Source of the DNA: UBA7672 sp965279205
Lineage (GTDB): Bacteria; Pseudomonadota; Alphaproteobacteria; Caulobacterales; Hyphomonadaceae
Assembly: GCA_965279205.1 (NCBI GenBank)
Contig: OZ257144.1
Location: 682,001-746,000, forward strand
Reading direction: 5' to 3'
DNA length: 64,000 nucleotides
Position numbers and translations under genes: made by a program
Shown here: piece after piece, positions 49,485 to 58,879 of the stretch
Layout: the number at the start of each line of letters is the position of its first letter
Position numbering within the stretch: position 1 is the first letter of the stretch
Notes under the pieces: generated by a model
The model's database searches: none
Seen by the model: the letters and a program-made list of their open reading frames with translations, nothing else
Told to the model about the DNA's origin: nothing

Positions 49485-50399
49485 ATGACACTTCGCTTCG
49501 CCTTTGCGCTTGCCGCTGCCGCCTTCGCCGCTTTGGGCGCCTTCGCCCAGGGAACAAACGGTGTGCGGGGCGTGTGCACCCCTGAGCGCGCCGAGAAGGC
49601 GACGATTGCCCGCATCGCAGCCGATCCGGCGGCGTGGCTTGGCAAGTGCGTGACGGTGTCGGGCCTCTATGCCAGCGAGCGTCTCTACGCGGATGTGGAT
49701 GCAGCGTACGGAATGACCCGGGCCTCGATCGGCGGCTTTGTCGACGGCAAGGGATCTGTCGAAGGCTTCTGGCAGGCGGACTTCACGGGTCGGGTTTCGG
49801 ATTGCGCCGTGGCCGAGCATGAATTGCAGACCGGTCTGCTGCGCTCGCCTGGCATCAGCCTCGATGGCCGGACGCTCGGCTGTGTGGCGCCTGAAGGGCC
49901 GTTCCTCCTGTTCATGAGTGTGCACGATTTCCGGCCGGCGAAGATTGTGCGGCGGCTGCCAGGCGCGAAGGGCGGAGATCTTGCGGCCGCACCGGACGGT
50001 TGGGCGCAACGCGCTGAGGTCGAGGGCATCATGGTGGAGTTTCTGACGGCTCTGCGAGCGGATGACATTGAGGGGCTGACCAGGCTGGTCGGGAATGACT
50101 ATGCCGCGGACCAGCTGGTCGAGGGACCGGAAACGGCGATCTCGAACCTGAAAAACCCTGCCGACCGCAAGCTGCAGGTCTTTGTACATGGCGCGCAGAC
50201 CGCTGACGGTTTTGCCTCGGAGGCCTGCTATTGCCTGACAAAGGATTGCGCGAAGCGCTGGCCGACCTCCCGTCGCGATGCCGACAACCAGCCCGAGCGT
50301 CCCTATGCGTGCGTTCGCATCGATAGCTCTCGAAAAGGTGAAGCGTGGACCTACACGGTCGACGCCTCGCGCGATTTCGATGGACTGCCTGAGCCCTAG
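49485..50399 (+). CDS. Secreted protein of unknown function
   Basis: ATG 49485 opens a signal peptide (MTLRFAFALAAAAFAALGAF, AQG); the protein has 304 residues, and the upstream in-frame region to 49383 lacks signal character. The mature protein has a first segment with DPAAWLGKCVTVSGLYASER (like small OB-type exported domains), paired Cys (VSDCAVAEHE, GRTLGCVAPE), then a second segment with CYCLTKDCAKRWP. I do not recognise the family. Its stop overlaps the convergent lyase gene by 4 bases. Confidence 0.6.
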   Translation: MTLRFAFALAAAAFAALGAFAQGTNGVRGVCTPERAEKATIARIAADPAAWLGKCVTVSGLYASERLYADVDAAYGMTRASIGGFVDGKGSVEGFWQADFTGRVSDCAVAEHELQTGLLRSPGISLDGRTLGCVAPEGPFLLFMSVHDFRPAKIVRRLPGAKGGDLAAAPDGWAQRAEVEGIMVEFLTALRADDIEGLTRLVGNDYAADQLVEGPETAISNLKNPADRKLQVFVHGAQTADGFASEACYCLTKDCAKRWPTSRRDADNQPERPYACVRIDSSRKGEAWTYTVDASRDFDGLPEP

Positions 50400-51448
50400 A
50401 GCCCGTACGCCTTCGCCATTTCCGGATCCTTCGCCGCGACCTGTTTCGCGAGGTCGATGATGACCTTGGCCTGTTTCCAGGTGGCGTCGTCCTGCATCTT
50501 GCCGTCAAGCATGGTGACGCCGGTGCCGTCGGGCATGGCTTCGAGGATGCGGAGGGCGAACTTCACTTCGCCCGGTTCGGGCGAGAAGACGCGCTTGGCG
50601 ATGTCGATCTGGCCGGGGTGGAGCGACCAGGCGCCGGCACAGCCCATAAGGAAAGCGTTCTTGAATTGTTGTTCGCAGGCGGCGAGATCGGCGATGTCGC
50701 CGAAGGGACCGTAGAACGGCTTGATACCGGAGGTCACACATGCATCGACCATCTTGCCGAGCGTGTAGTGCCATGGGTCCTGCTGGGCCGAGATGCGGTC
50801 GCGGCCTTCGACCGGATCCTCGATGACTTTGTACATCGGGTGACCGCCGCCGACGCGGGTGGTTTTCATGGCGCGGTTCGCCGCAAGGTCGGCCGGTCCA
50901 AGCGAGATGCCCTGCATGCGCGGGGAGGCAGCGCAGATTTCCTCGACAAGGGCGACGCCCTGTCCGGTCTCGAGGATGGCGTGGAAGAGGATGGGGCGGG
51001 AGATTCCTGCCTTGGCCTCAAGTTGCGCGACGAGTTGGTCGGCGAAATGGATGTCCCATGGGCCTTCGACTTTCGGCAGCATGATGACGTCGTAGACATT
51101 GCCGGCCTTCATCACGATCTCGGTGACATCGTCGAGGAACCAGGGCGAATTGAGCGGGTTGACGCGCGTCCAGAGACCCGTGCCGAGTTTCTTCCAGTCG
51201 ACCATCTTCGCCATCTCGATGGCGCCCGCGCGAGCCGCTTCCTTGGCGTCGGAGGGAATGGCGTCCTCGAGGTTGGCGAGGATGACGTCTACCTTTGCCG
51301 CCATCTCGGGAGTCTTGGAACGAACCTTCTCGTTATGGCCCGGCACGAAATGGATCATGCGCTCCAGCCTGACCGGCAGGTCGCGTAGCGGTTGAGGCGC
51401 GCCGATCGCCAGCGGCTTGAAGAACTGGCGTGGAGTTTTCGTGCTCAT
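50396..51448 (-). CDS. HpcH/HpaI-citrate lyase family enzyme, probable malyl-CoA lyase
   Basis: ATG 51448 gives 350 residues. The CitE/Mcl barrel is recognised by RLERMIHFVPGHNEKVRSKT, VILANLEDAIPSDAKEAARA, VIMLPKVEGPWDIHF, ILFHAILETGQGVALVEEIC and GISLGPADLAANRAMKTT. The pattern fits L-malyl-CoA/beta-methylmalyl-CoA lyase (Mcl1) of alphaproteobacteria, which acts in the ethylmalonyl-CoA pathway or in glyoxylate metabolism. Other pathway genes are not in the window, so the substrate is not certain. Confidence 0.82.
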   Translation of the reverse strand: MSTKTPRQFFKPLAIGAPQPLRDLPVRLERMIHFVPGHNEKVRSKTPEMAAKVDVILANLEDAIPSDAKEAARAGAIEMAKMVDWKKLGTGLWTRVNPLNSPWFLDDVTEIVMKAGNVYDVIMLPKVEGPWDIHFADQLVAQLEAKAGISRPILFHAILETGQGVALVEEICAASPRMQGISLGPADLAANRAMKTTRVGGGHPMYKVIEDPVEGRDRISAQQDPWHYTLGKMVDACVTSGIKPFYGPFGDIADLAACEQQFKNAFLMGCAGAWSLHPGQIDIAKRVFSPEPGEVKFALRILEAMPDGTGVTMLDGKMQDDATWKQAKVIIDLAKQVAAKDPEMAKAYGL

Positions 51449-51530
51449 GGGTAAATCCCGTTCGGCATCGGTCAGCGCATGCAAGCGCCATGCTGCATCG
51501 CATCAAACGGGGGAGGGATTCAAGAGCCGG

Positions 51531-51863
51531 CTAGGCGACCGAAGGGGCGGCTTCCCTTACCCATTCGGCGATCTTCGACTTGGTCATTGCGCCGGTCTTG
51601 GTCGAGACCAGCTTGCCGTCCTGGAAGATCATCATGGTGGGAAGGCCGCGGATGCCGAAGCGGCCGGGCGTCATCGGGTTTTCGTCGGCGTTGAATTTGA
51701 CCAGCTTGGCCTGGCCGGTGAGTTCGCCGGCAAGCTGTTCGAAGTCGGGCAGCATCTTCTTGCAGGACGGGCACCACTCGGCCCAGAAGTCGACGACCAC
51801 CGGTCCAGAAGCGCGCAGCACTTCGGCGTCGAAATTGTCGTCGGTGACTTCGGAGAGGGCCAT
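51531..51863 (-). CDS. Thioredoxin with variant active site WCPSC
   Basis: The protein has 110 residues, ATG 51863. It has a thioredoxin fold with VVVDFWAEWCPSCKKMLPDF and the cis-Pro segment RGLPTMMIFQDGK. The active-site dipeptide is Pro-Ser instead of Gly-Pro, which should change its redox potential. It is a clear tandem paralogue of the next gene (shared DENPMT-GRFG and GRFGxRGLPT blocks). The two lie 10 bases apart and are downstream of the addB-addA operon. Confidence 0.9.
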   Translation of the reverse strand: MALSEVTDDNFDAEVLRASGPVVVDFWAEWCPSCKKMLPDFEQLAGELTGQAKLVKFNADENPMTPGRFGIRGLPTMMIFQDGKLVSTKTGAMTKSKIAEWVREAAPSVA

Positions 51864-51873
51864 CAAAGGTTCC

Positions 51874-52206
51874 TTACGCGATCGACGGCGCTGATTCCTT
51901 CAGCCACTCGACCATGCGCGACTTGTTCATCGCGCCAAGGTGGGTGGCGGTGACCTTGCCGTCCTGGAAGATCATGAAGGTGGGAAGGCCGCGAACGCCG
52001 AAGCGGCCGGCCGTCATCGGGTTTTCGTCGATGTTCATCTTCACGACACGGACCTTGTCGCCAAGCTCGTCCGCAAGCGCCTCGAAATGGGCCGAGACCT
52101 GCTTGCACGGGCCGCACCATTCGGCCCAGAAATCCACGATCACCGGCGTGCCGGCGGCGAGGACATCCGCGTCAAAGCTGTCGTCGGAAACGGAGGCTAC
52201 GGACAT
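51874..52206 (-). CDS. trxA: Thioredoxin
   Basis: The protein has 110 residues, ATG 52206 with AAAGGA about 9 bases upstream. Canonical active site WCGPC in VIVDFWAEWCGPCKQVSAHF; cis-Pro in RGLPTFMIFQDGK. This is the standard thioredoxin that usually follows addA in alphaproteobacteria. It reduces disulfides in the cytoplasm. The paralogue with WCPSC lies directly downstream, so this is a local duplication. Confidence 0.94.
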   Translation of the reverse strand: MSVASVSDDSFDADVLAAGTPVIVDFWAEWCGPCKQVSAHFEALADELGDKVRVVKMNIDENPMTAGRFGVRGLPTFMIFQDGKVTATHLGAMNKSRMVEWLKESAPSIA

Positions 52207-52289
52207 GAGGTGTGGTCCTTTGAAACTTGGCCCGGTGTAGGTAGGCGGTAATCCCCCGCCATCCAACCCAGAGCCGCTAAACGATCGGT

Positions 52290-55200
52290 TCACGGCCGCA
52301 GGGACTTGATCACGCGGTCGAGATCGGAGGGCGGAATTTCCATGAGTCTGGGGCCATCTGTCCATACCAGCAGGCACCGAATGGGACGATCCGGCCAGCG
52401 CTGCGACAACACGGCCCGGTAGGCCGCCATCTGGGCGATATAGGCCTCGCCGACGCCCTCCACGGTGGGCGGAGAGGGGCGATCTGTCTTGTAGTCGACG
52501 ATCAGGATTTCGGCGTCGGTAACCACAAGGCGGTCGACGCGGCCATTGATCGTGTCCTGGCCAAGCCTGCCGATAACGGGAGCTTCAGGCCGTCCGCCGG
52601 GGCCGAACACCGCAGCGAACTGCTTGTCCTCGAGCACGCCCAGGGCAGCCGCCAGCATTTCCTTGCGCTGCTCGGAGGAAAGATCGGGCTGGCGGTCGAG
52701 GAAGATTTCCGCCGCCTTGCGTCGATCCTTCTTCGGTAGTTCCGGCAGGACTTCGAACAGGAGGTGGATGAGGCTGCCGCGCTGCAACCGCTCGGCCCGG
52801 CCGGCGCCGAAGGGCGAGATCACCGGCGGCTCCGCCGATGCGGTCAGGCGCGAGGGCGAGAGGACGCGATTGGCGATTTCCATTGGCGCGGGTTTGCGTA
52901 GCCAGGCAGGTGGCGCTTCGGACGCCTTCGCCGGCATGACGGAAGGAAGAAGAAGATCAGTTGCCGCGCCGAAGCGGCGGATCACGCGATCGCCCTCGGT
53001 GAACTCCTCGACCGCGCCGCTCTCGGCAAGGCGCATCATCGCGCTCTGACAGACCGTGTACCACGACGTGTCGGCATGGCCTGCGCCTTTCGGATGGCCC
53101 GAGAAGGCGCCGCAGACGACGAGACGATCCTGTGCGCGCGTGAGCGCGACATAGAGCAGGCGGCGGTGTTCGCGCAGCGCACGGGCGTCGGCCACGGCTC
53201 GGAGTTTCTGGCTGAGCTCGACATCGTTGGATTTCGAGCCTGCCCAGACAGGCGCGCCATCCTCGGTGATGAAAAGGCCGTCGCGCTCGCCGCGATGAGC
53301 GGAGCAGGTGTCGGGCAGGATGACGATCGGCGCTTCGAGGCCTTTGGCGCCGTGAACCGTCATCACGCGCACTTCGCCCTGGGGCCCGGAGAGTTCCCGC
53401 TTCACCTCGCCGCCGCGGCGTTCGATCGCATCGAGGAAGACCTGCAGGCTGGGCGCCCGGTCGGCGTCGAACGCGGCGGCGCGATCGATAAGGGCGGTGA
53501 CAGGTTCGCGCGCCGGTCCGCCGAAGCGCGACAGGATCAGCTCCCAGCCCGGCGAGGTGAGGCCATGCCCGCGTTCGAGCGCACGGGTCAGGAATTCGAA
53601 GGGTGACTGGAAGCGGCGGCGCAGCACATCAGCGAGGAAATCGCGGACGGGCGCGACGTGTTTCGCTGTGGACGCCTGCACCTCGCTCCAGAGTGTGCCC
53701 TTGCGTGCGTGCGCCAGGGCAAAGAGCTGGTCATCGTCGAGCCACTGTATCTCTTTGCCTCCGGCAAAGGCGGCGAACGGGCCTTTGAGGATTTCGGCAA
53801 GCGTCAGGTCGTCTTCCGGGCAGAGCGCGAAACGGACGAGGTTCAGCAGATCCTGCACGGCGAGGGAGTCGAGCAGCTGGATGCGGTCGGCGCCGGCGAC
53901 GGGGATGTTCTCGCGCTTGAGGGCCTGCAGGATGCCATCGAACAGGCCGCCGGTGCGACCGCGCACGAGGATGAGAAAGTCGCCGGGGCGAGCGGGGCGC
54001 TGCTGGTTGCGGTCCCAGACGGCGCCGCCGGTGTCGATCTCGCGGCGGATGTACTGGGCGATGCGCCGCGCCAGTTTCGCTTTCGGGCTTGCCGCGCTTT
54101 CCTGGCCCTTGGGCGCGGTCCACGGCTCGGCCGGCTGGACGTCGTCCTTCGGTTCGAGCGGCCACAGTTCGACATTGCCTGTCTCGTGGCGGCGGAAGGG
54201 CGTGTGGCGCAGCAGGTTGGCGGCATCGGGCGGCAGGAGGGAGAAGGGCGAGTCCGGCGAGAACACGTCGGTGTCGAACACGGCATCGACATAGGACAGG
54301 ATTTCCGGGGCAGAGCGGAACGACATGGCGAGGTTCGGCAGGGTGAACTCGACGGCGGCCTTGCGTGCGCGGTCTTCGAAATCCTGCGTCTCGCGCAGGA
54401 AGTGTTCGGGGTCTGCGCCCTGGAAGGAATAGATCGACTGTTTCTGGTCGCCGACCACAAAGAGCGTGCGGGGCTCGTCGCGGACGGCGCCGGCGCCGGC
54501 GAAGATGTCGTCGGTCAGCGCTTTCAGGATGCGCCACTGCGCGGGGCTGGTGTCCTGCGCCTCGTCGAGCAGGACGTGGGCGATGCCGCCGTCGAGCTTC
54601 CACAACACCCATTCGGCGGCGTGGCGGCGGGTGAGCAGGCGGCTGGTCGTTTCGATGAGGTCGTCGAAGTCGAGACCGGCGCAGGCGCGCTTGCGGACGG
54701 CGAAATCGTCGAACAGGACCTGCGCCAGGCGCAGCAGGGCGGCAGAACGCTCCAGCATGCGGCGGGCGTTGAGCGCTGCGGCGATGGCGAGGATGCGGTG
54801 GATCTCCGAGCCCAGGGGCACATCCTTGATCTGGAAGAACAGCGCGGCGGCGGGCGCGGCTTTCAACGCCTCGGCCGTGTAGGGGTTCGATTTGCGCAGG
54901 TCGCCGGACTTGGTGAAGGGCAGTGACGCATAGGTCGCGAAGCGATCAGCAGCAGGCGCATCCGACAGGACGATTGCAAGAATGCGCGCGAGTTCAGCGT
55001 CGCTGGCCTTGGCGGTCGGCAGGGCGCCGAGAAGATCCTTGAGCGCCTTGCGTGGCAGGTCCACGCCCATGGCCTCGTCGAGAAGCTTTTCCACCGAGAG
55101 ATCGCCTGCGCCGATGCGTTCGCGCAGGACATCGATAGCGGCGTCCATGCCGCCGGCCTTTGCGATGAAGCGTTCGACTGCGGCGCGACGCGGCAGCAGC

Positions 55201-55823
55201 GCGCGGACGGCCTGGAAGCCGAGGCCGCCGCCAGCTTCTGCAGCGATGCGGGCGGCTTCGACCAGAGCTGCATCGCCGCGCATGACGCGGCGGCCCATGG
55301 AGCGGAAGGCGTTGTCCCAGAGGTCGGAGGCGTCGTCATCGTCGAGTTCGTGGAAGGCTGGCGCGATACCGGCTTCCAGCGGGAAGCGGCGCAGGACGCG
55401 GCCGCAGAAGGCGTGGATGGTCTCGATGCGCAGGCCGCCGGGCGTCTCGAGCGCTTTTGCAAAGAGCTCGCGGGCGCGACCGATATCGTCGGCGGTGTAA
55501 TCGGCAAGGGGACGGCCTTCGAGTTCGGAGAGCCTGGTCTTGAGCTGATCCGCCTCCATCACGCACCAGCCGCCAAGGCGTTCGAACAGGCGGGACTGCA
55601 TCTCGCTGGCCGCGGCCTTGGTGTAGGTGACGCAAAGGATCGAGTCGGGTTCGGCGCGGCGCAGCAGCAGGCGGGCGACGCGGTCGATCAGGACTTTCGT
55701 CTTGCCCGATCCGGCGTTGGCCTCGACCCAGGCTGACGCGTTCGGCAGGGCGGCCTGCGCCTGGCCTTCGCTGGCGGCCGCGTATTCGGGCCAGTCGGAC
55801 GCGGGGACAAGAGGCGCGCTCAT
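52290..55823 (-). CDS. addA: Double-strand break repair helicase/nuclease AddA
   Basis: The protein has 1177 residues. Helicase motif I is AWVEANAGSGKTKVLIDRVA, with SILCVTYTKAAASEMQSRLF next, DEAQDTSPAQW as motif II, FVVGDQKQSIYSFQGADP as motif III, VRVMTVHGAKGLEAPIVILP as motif V and YVALTRAQDRLVVCG as motif VI. The C-terminal nuclease has EILIVDYKTDRPSPPT. It works with AddB to resect DNA ends for RecA. Its start overlaps the addB stop by 4 bases. Confidence 0.96.
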   Translation of the reverse strand: MSAPLVPASDWPEYAAASEGQAQAALPNASAWVEANAGSGKTKVLIDRVARLLLRRAEPDSILCVTYTKAAASEMQSRLFERLGGWCVMEADQLKTRLSELEGRPLADYTADDIGRARELFAKALETPGGLRIETIHAFCGRVLRRFPLEAGIAPAFHELDDDDASDLWDNAFRSMGRRVMRGDAALVEAARIAAEAGGGLGFQAVRALLPRRAAVERFIAKAGGMDAAIDVLRERIGAGDLSVEKLLDEAMGVDLPRKALKDLLGALPTAKASDAELARILAIVLSDAPAADRFATYASLPFTKSGDLRKSNPYTAEALKAAPAAALFFQIKDVPLGSEIHRILAIAAALNARRMLERSAALLRLAQVLFDDFAVRKRACAGLDFDDLIETTSRLLTRRHAAEWVLWKLDGGIAHVLLDEAQDTSPAQWRILKALTDDIFAGAGAVRDEPRTLFVVGDQKQSIYSFQGADPEHFLRETQDFEDRARKAAVEFTLPNLAMSFRSAPEILSYVDAVFDTDVFSPDSPFSLLPPDAANLLRHTPFRRHETGNVELWPLEPKDDVQPAEPWTAPKGQESAASPKAKLARRIAQYIRREIDTGGAVWDRNQQRPARPGDFLILVRGRTGGLFDGILQALKRENIPVAGADRIQLLDSLAVQDLLNLVRFALCPEDDLTLAEILKGPFAAFAGGKEIQWLDDDQLFALAHARKGTLWSEVQASTAKHVAPVRDFLADVLRRRFQSPFEFLTRALERGHGLTSPGWELILSRFGGPAREPVTALIDRAAAFDADRAPSLQVFLDAIERRGGEVKRELSGPQGEVRVMTVHGAKGLEAPIVILPDTCSAHRGERDGLFITEDGAPVWAGSKSNDVELSQKLRAVADARALREHRRLLYVALTRAQDRLVVCGAFSGHPKGAGHADTSWYTVCQSAMMRLAESGAVEEFTEGDRVIRRFGAATDLLLPSVMPAKASEAPPAWLRKPAPMEIANRVLSPSRLTASAEPPVISPFGAGRAERLQRGSLIHLLFEVLPELPKKDRRKAAEIFLDRQPDLSSEQRKEMLAAALGVLEDKQFAAVFGPGGRPEAPVIGRLGQDTINGRVDRLVVTDAEILIVDYKTDRPSPPTVEGVGEAYIAQMAAYRAVLSQRWPDRPIRCLLVWTDGPRLMEIPPSDLDRVIKSLRP

Positions 55824-58800
55824 TCCTCGCCTCCTTCATCGGTTGTCCATTCGGCGCGGCGCGCCAGATTGTCGTAGTCGGAAACCGACCAGGCGAATTC
55901 GACACGCGGTTTGGAGTAGTAGGGCTGGGCGGGATCGGCATACTGCTCGATCAGCTGCTTCAGGTCTTCGAGAGCGGCTTCGGCAACCTGCATCGTTGTG
56001 CTGATCTTGAATTTCAGCGGCTCGCCGTTGTCGTCATCCAGCGTGCGGGCGCTCAGCGCCATGCGGAAATAGATCAGTTCGGAGGAAGGCGCGGGGCCGA
56101 TGGCGCCGAAGGCAGAGCGGGCGGCGATCGCGGCTTCGAGAGCAAGCTGGGGTTCGAGGCCACGCTCGACCTGGGGCGCGGTCTTCGGCGCGCCGGTCTT
56201 GAAGTCGACAATGGCGAGCGTGCCGTCGCTGAGCTTTTCGATGCGGTCGGCTTTAGCCTCGAGCGTCACATCGCCCACCGAGGTCGGGAAAGTGATGCCG
56301 GCTTTCTTCTCGGTCTCGAAGGCAACGCGATGGCGCTGGCGCTGCGCGGACCAGCGCAGATAGGCGCTGCTGGCGCGCAACCATAGCGGCTTTTCGAGTT
56401 CGATCAGCTCGGGCGCCGCGCCGGCGGCAGTGAGTTCATCGACGATGAGCTCGTCGAGCGCCTTTTCATTGTCTGGCATCTCGAATGTCTCGACCGCTGT
56501 GTGCACGGCGGTGCCGCGTTCGCGCGCGTCGATCTCCTCGGCGACGCGGCGCAGGGGTTCGAGGCGCAGCACGCGGCGGGCATAGTCGGCATAGGGGTCG
56601 CGGATCAGCGTAACGGCGCGGCTGGGGGAGAAGGCGTTGAGCGCGCGTGCGGCGATAGGTGGGACAGGGGCGGGTGGCTTGGCGGGGGTGACGGTTTCGG
56701 CATGGCGCAGGCTGCGGGCCCAGACCAGCGGGTCGGCGTTGGCGGCAGGTTTCAGCGCGGCTTCGGCTGGTTCGCGGCCTCCGAGGCCGCCGGCAGCAAG
56801 CGTGCGCAGGCGCCAGAGCCAGCGCGAGGCGACAGCGGGCTTGTCGTCGACGCGGCGGGCGCGCAGCAGGATGACTTCCGGCGCGTTGGCCATCTGCGCG
56901 AAGTCGTGCGCCGAGAGGCCGATGCGCTCGTCCGGATCAGGCAGGCCGATTTCCTTGCGCAGCTTCCGATTGAGGAAGGCGTCGGCAGCGGCGGGCTTTG
57001 GCCACGAGCCTTCGTTGAGGCTGGCGAGGATGACGCGGTCGCGGCGCTGCAGGCGGGCTTCGAGCGGTCCCCAGATGACAATGCGCGGATGCTCGGTCGT
57101 ATCGGGCGCGGCGGTCATGCGCTGCATCAGGGTTTCAAGAAGGGCGGGGAAAGCCTCCTTGTCGATGGCGCCCATGGAACCGGACAGTTCGCCAAGCTGG
57201 ACAATGAACTGGGCAGCCATCGCGCCGGCCTTGCCGGACCAGACCCGCGCGCCTGCTTGCGTGGGCATTGCGGCGACCGCTTCAGCGAGGCGCGCGATGG
57301 CCTCAGCAGCGGCTGCGCCATCAACCGCATCGTCGGCAAAGGCGGGGCCGGCGGCGTAGTGCAGCACGTCCAGTTCGCGGATCAGTTTTGCGGCTTCGGG
57401 CTGAGGACGCTTGAGGCCTTCAAGGCGCGTGGCGAGGTCCTCGAGCGTGCGATCCCGGCGGGGGCCGCGCAGCAGAGATCGTTCCATATCGCTGACCAGA
57501 CGGCGCAGGTCTTCGGGTGCGCGGTCGAGGCCAACGCTCTCATGCTTGAGAACAGCGAGCAGCCGAACCGGATCGGCCGGATCGAGCACCCAGCGCGACA
57601 ATAGAAGGATCAGGCTGCCGGAAGACGTGCGCTGCAGCGGAATGCCGGCTGAGGGCGAGATGTCGATGTCCCAGCGTTCGAGGATCGCAGCGACGCGACG
57701 AGCAAGCGAGGCTTCGGGCGTGATCAACGCGGCAGTCTTGCAGGGCGTTTCCAGCGTCTCGCGCAGGAGCAGGGCGGCCGCGAGCGCTTCCTCGCTTTCA
57801 TCCTCGGCCTCGACAACCGACAGGCCGTGGAGTGCGTTGTTCACCAGCTCCTGCGCCGATCCGGGATGGGCGAGGCTTGTCAGGCGTTCGTTCCAGTCGC
57901 GCGTATCGACAGCGGGCGCGAGCGCCTCGTTGATCAGGCGACGGCGGGAGCGTTCGGCTTGTGTCTCTTCGGAATCCGGCCAGGGACGGATGTCCTTGGG
58001 CGACAGGCGCAGCCATTTCAGCGTGTCGCCGAACGTGTGCTGCGGATGGCTGGCGGCATCGGCGACCGAAGCCCAGCCGCCGGGCGTGAGATCGGGGTCG
58101 ATGCCCGGAAACACGATCAGACCACGCGGCAGATCGAGTGTTGCTTCCATTAGGATACGAGTCGCGGCGCCGGCGCCGGTCGAACCCACGATGATGACGG
58201 GATGAGCAGGGGGCTTCTTCGCCCAGCGGGTGCGCAGGGCCTCAGCAGCGGCAAGGCGGCGCGTCTGTGCGTCGGCGGCGCCTTCCTGCTTGAGGTGGGC
58301 CGGCCAAGCCTGCATCACGATGTCGAGGAAACCGGCCGATACCTGCCAGTGTTCGGCAAGCTGGGGCGCGAACTCATCTGTCAGCGCGCTGAGCTTGCTC
58401 CAGTCTACGCCTCCGACGATGGACGTCTGATCAATCAGATCGCCGAGTTCATCGGCTGCGGCAAGAAGTGATGCAGGCGGAAACGGCGCCTCGCCCTGCG
58501 CCCTGCGCCAGCTCTGGACGAGCCTTGCCAGCGCGCCGCGCCGCGTTGCTGGCGTCATCGCGGGAGGAAGGTCGAGCGCGTCGGGACCGAAGGCAGCGAG
58601 GCCGTCTTCCTCCTCGATATCGCCGAGGGGGCGGATTTCCGGCGTGAGCAGCGTGCCGCCGACAGCCCGATAGAGCGCCAGCGCCAGCTCGCGCGCAGCG
58701 CGCTGGTTGGGCGTGAAGATCAGGGCGTCAGCAAGCGCCTCCGGATTTTCGCGGGCGTTGGTGGCGTCGACAATGCCTCGCGCCAGCTCGTCGAGAAATG

Positions 58801-58879
58801 CCGCTGACGGAGGAAGCGAAAAGACCTTGGGTGCGCCTTCCGCGAATACACCGCTGGAGGTTTGCCTGGCGCGTGTCAG
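55820..58879 (-). CDS. addB: Double-strand break repair protein AddB, apparently CTG-initiated
   Basis: The first ATG in frame is at 58558, but the frame is open for about 107 more codons upstream and encodes a typical AddB N-terminus (KVFSLPPSAAFLDELARGIV, ALIFTPNQRAARELALALYR, LTPEIRPLGDIEEEDGLAAF). Between the upstream in-frame stop and this region I find no ATG, GTG or TTG; the best candidate is CTG at 58879, which overlaps the murU stop (CTGA) and follows GGGAAG. That gives 1019 residues. The C-terminal nuclease domain (GTLAIVDFKTGAPKTAPQVE) is intact. AddB pairs with AddA encoded downstream. Confidence 0.88.
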   Translation of the reverse strand: MTRARQTSSGVFAEGAPKVFSLPPSAAFLDELARGIVDATNARENPEALADALIFTPNQRAARELALALYRAVGGTLLTPEIRPLGDIEEEDGLAAFGPDALDLPPAMTPATRRGALARLVQSWRRAQGEAPFPPASLLAAADELGDLIDQTSIVGGVDWSKLSALTDEFAPQLAEHWQVSAGFLDIVMQAWPAHLKQEGAADAQTRRLAAAEALRTRWAKKPPAHPVIIVGSTGAGAATRILMEATLDLPRGLIVFPGIDPDLTPGGWASVADAASHPQHTFGDTLKWLRLSPKDIRPWPDSEETQAERSRRRLINEALAPAVDTRDWNERLTSLAHPGSAQELVNNALHGLSVVEAEDESEEALAAALLLRETLETPCKTAALITPEASLARRVAAILERWDIDISPSAGIPLQRTSSGSLILLLSRWVLDPADPVRLLAVLKHESVGLDRAPEDLRRLVSDMERSLLRGPRRDRTLEDLATRLEGLKRPQPEAAKLIRELDVLHYAAGPAFADDAVDGAAAAEAIARLAEAVAAMPTQAGARVWSGKAGAMAAQFIVQLGELSGSMGAIDKEAFPALLETLMQRMTAAPDTTEHPRIVIWGPLEARLQRRDRVILASLNEGSWPKPAAADAFLNRKLRKEIGLPDPDERIGLSAHDFAQMANAPEVILLRARRVDDKPAVASRWLWRLRTLAAGGLGGREPAEAALKPAANADPLVWARSLRHAETVTPAKPPAPVPPIAARALNAFSPSRAVTLIRDPYADYARRVLRLEPLRRVAEEIDARERGTAVHTAVETFEMPDNEKALDELIVDELTAAGAAPELIELEKPLWLRASSAYLRWSAQRQRHRVAFETEKKAGITFPTSVGDVTLEAKADRIEKLSDGTLAIVDFKTGAPKTAPQVERGLEPQLALEAAIAARSAFGAIGPAPSSELIYFRMALSARTLDDDNGEPLKFKISTTMQVAEAALEDLKQLIEQYADPAQPYYSKPRVEFAWSVSDYDNLARRAEWTTDEGGEE

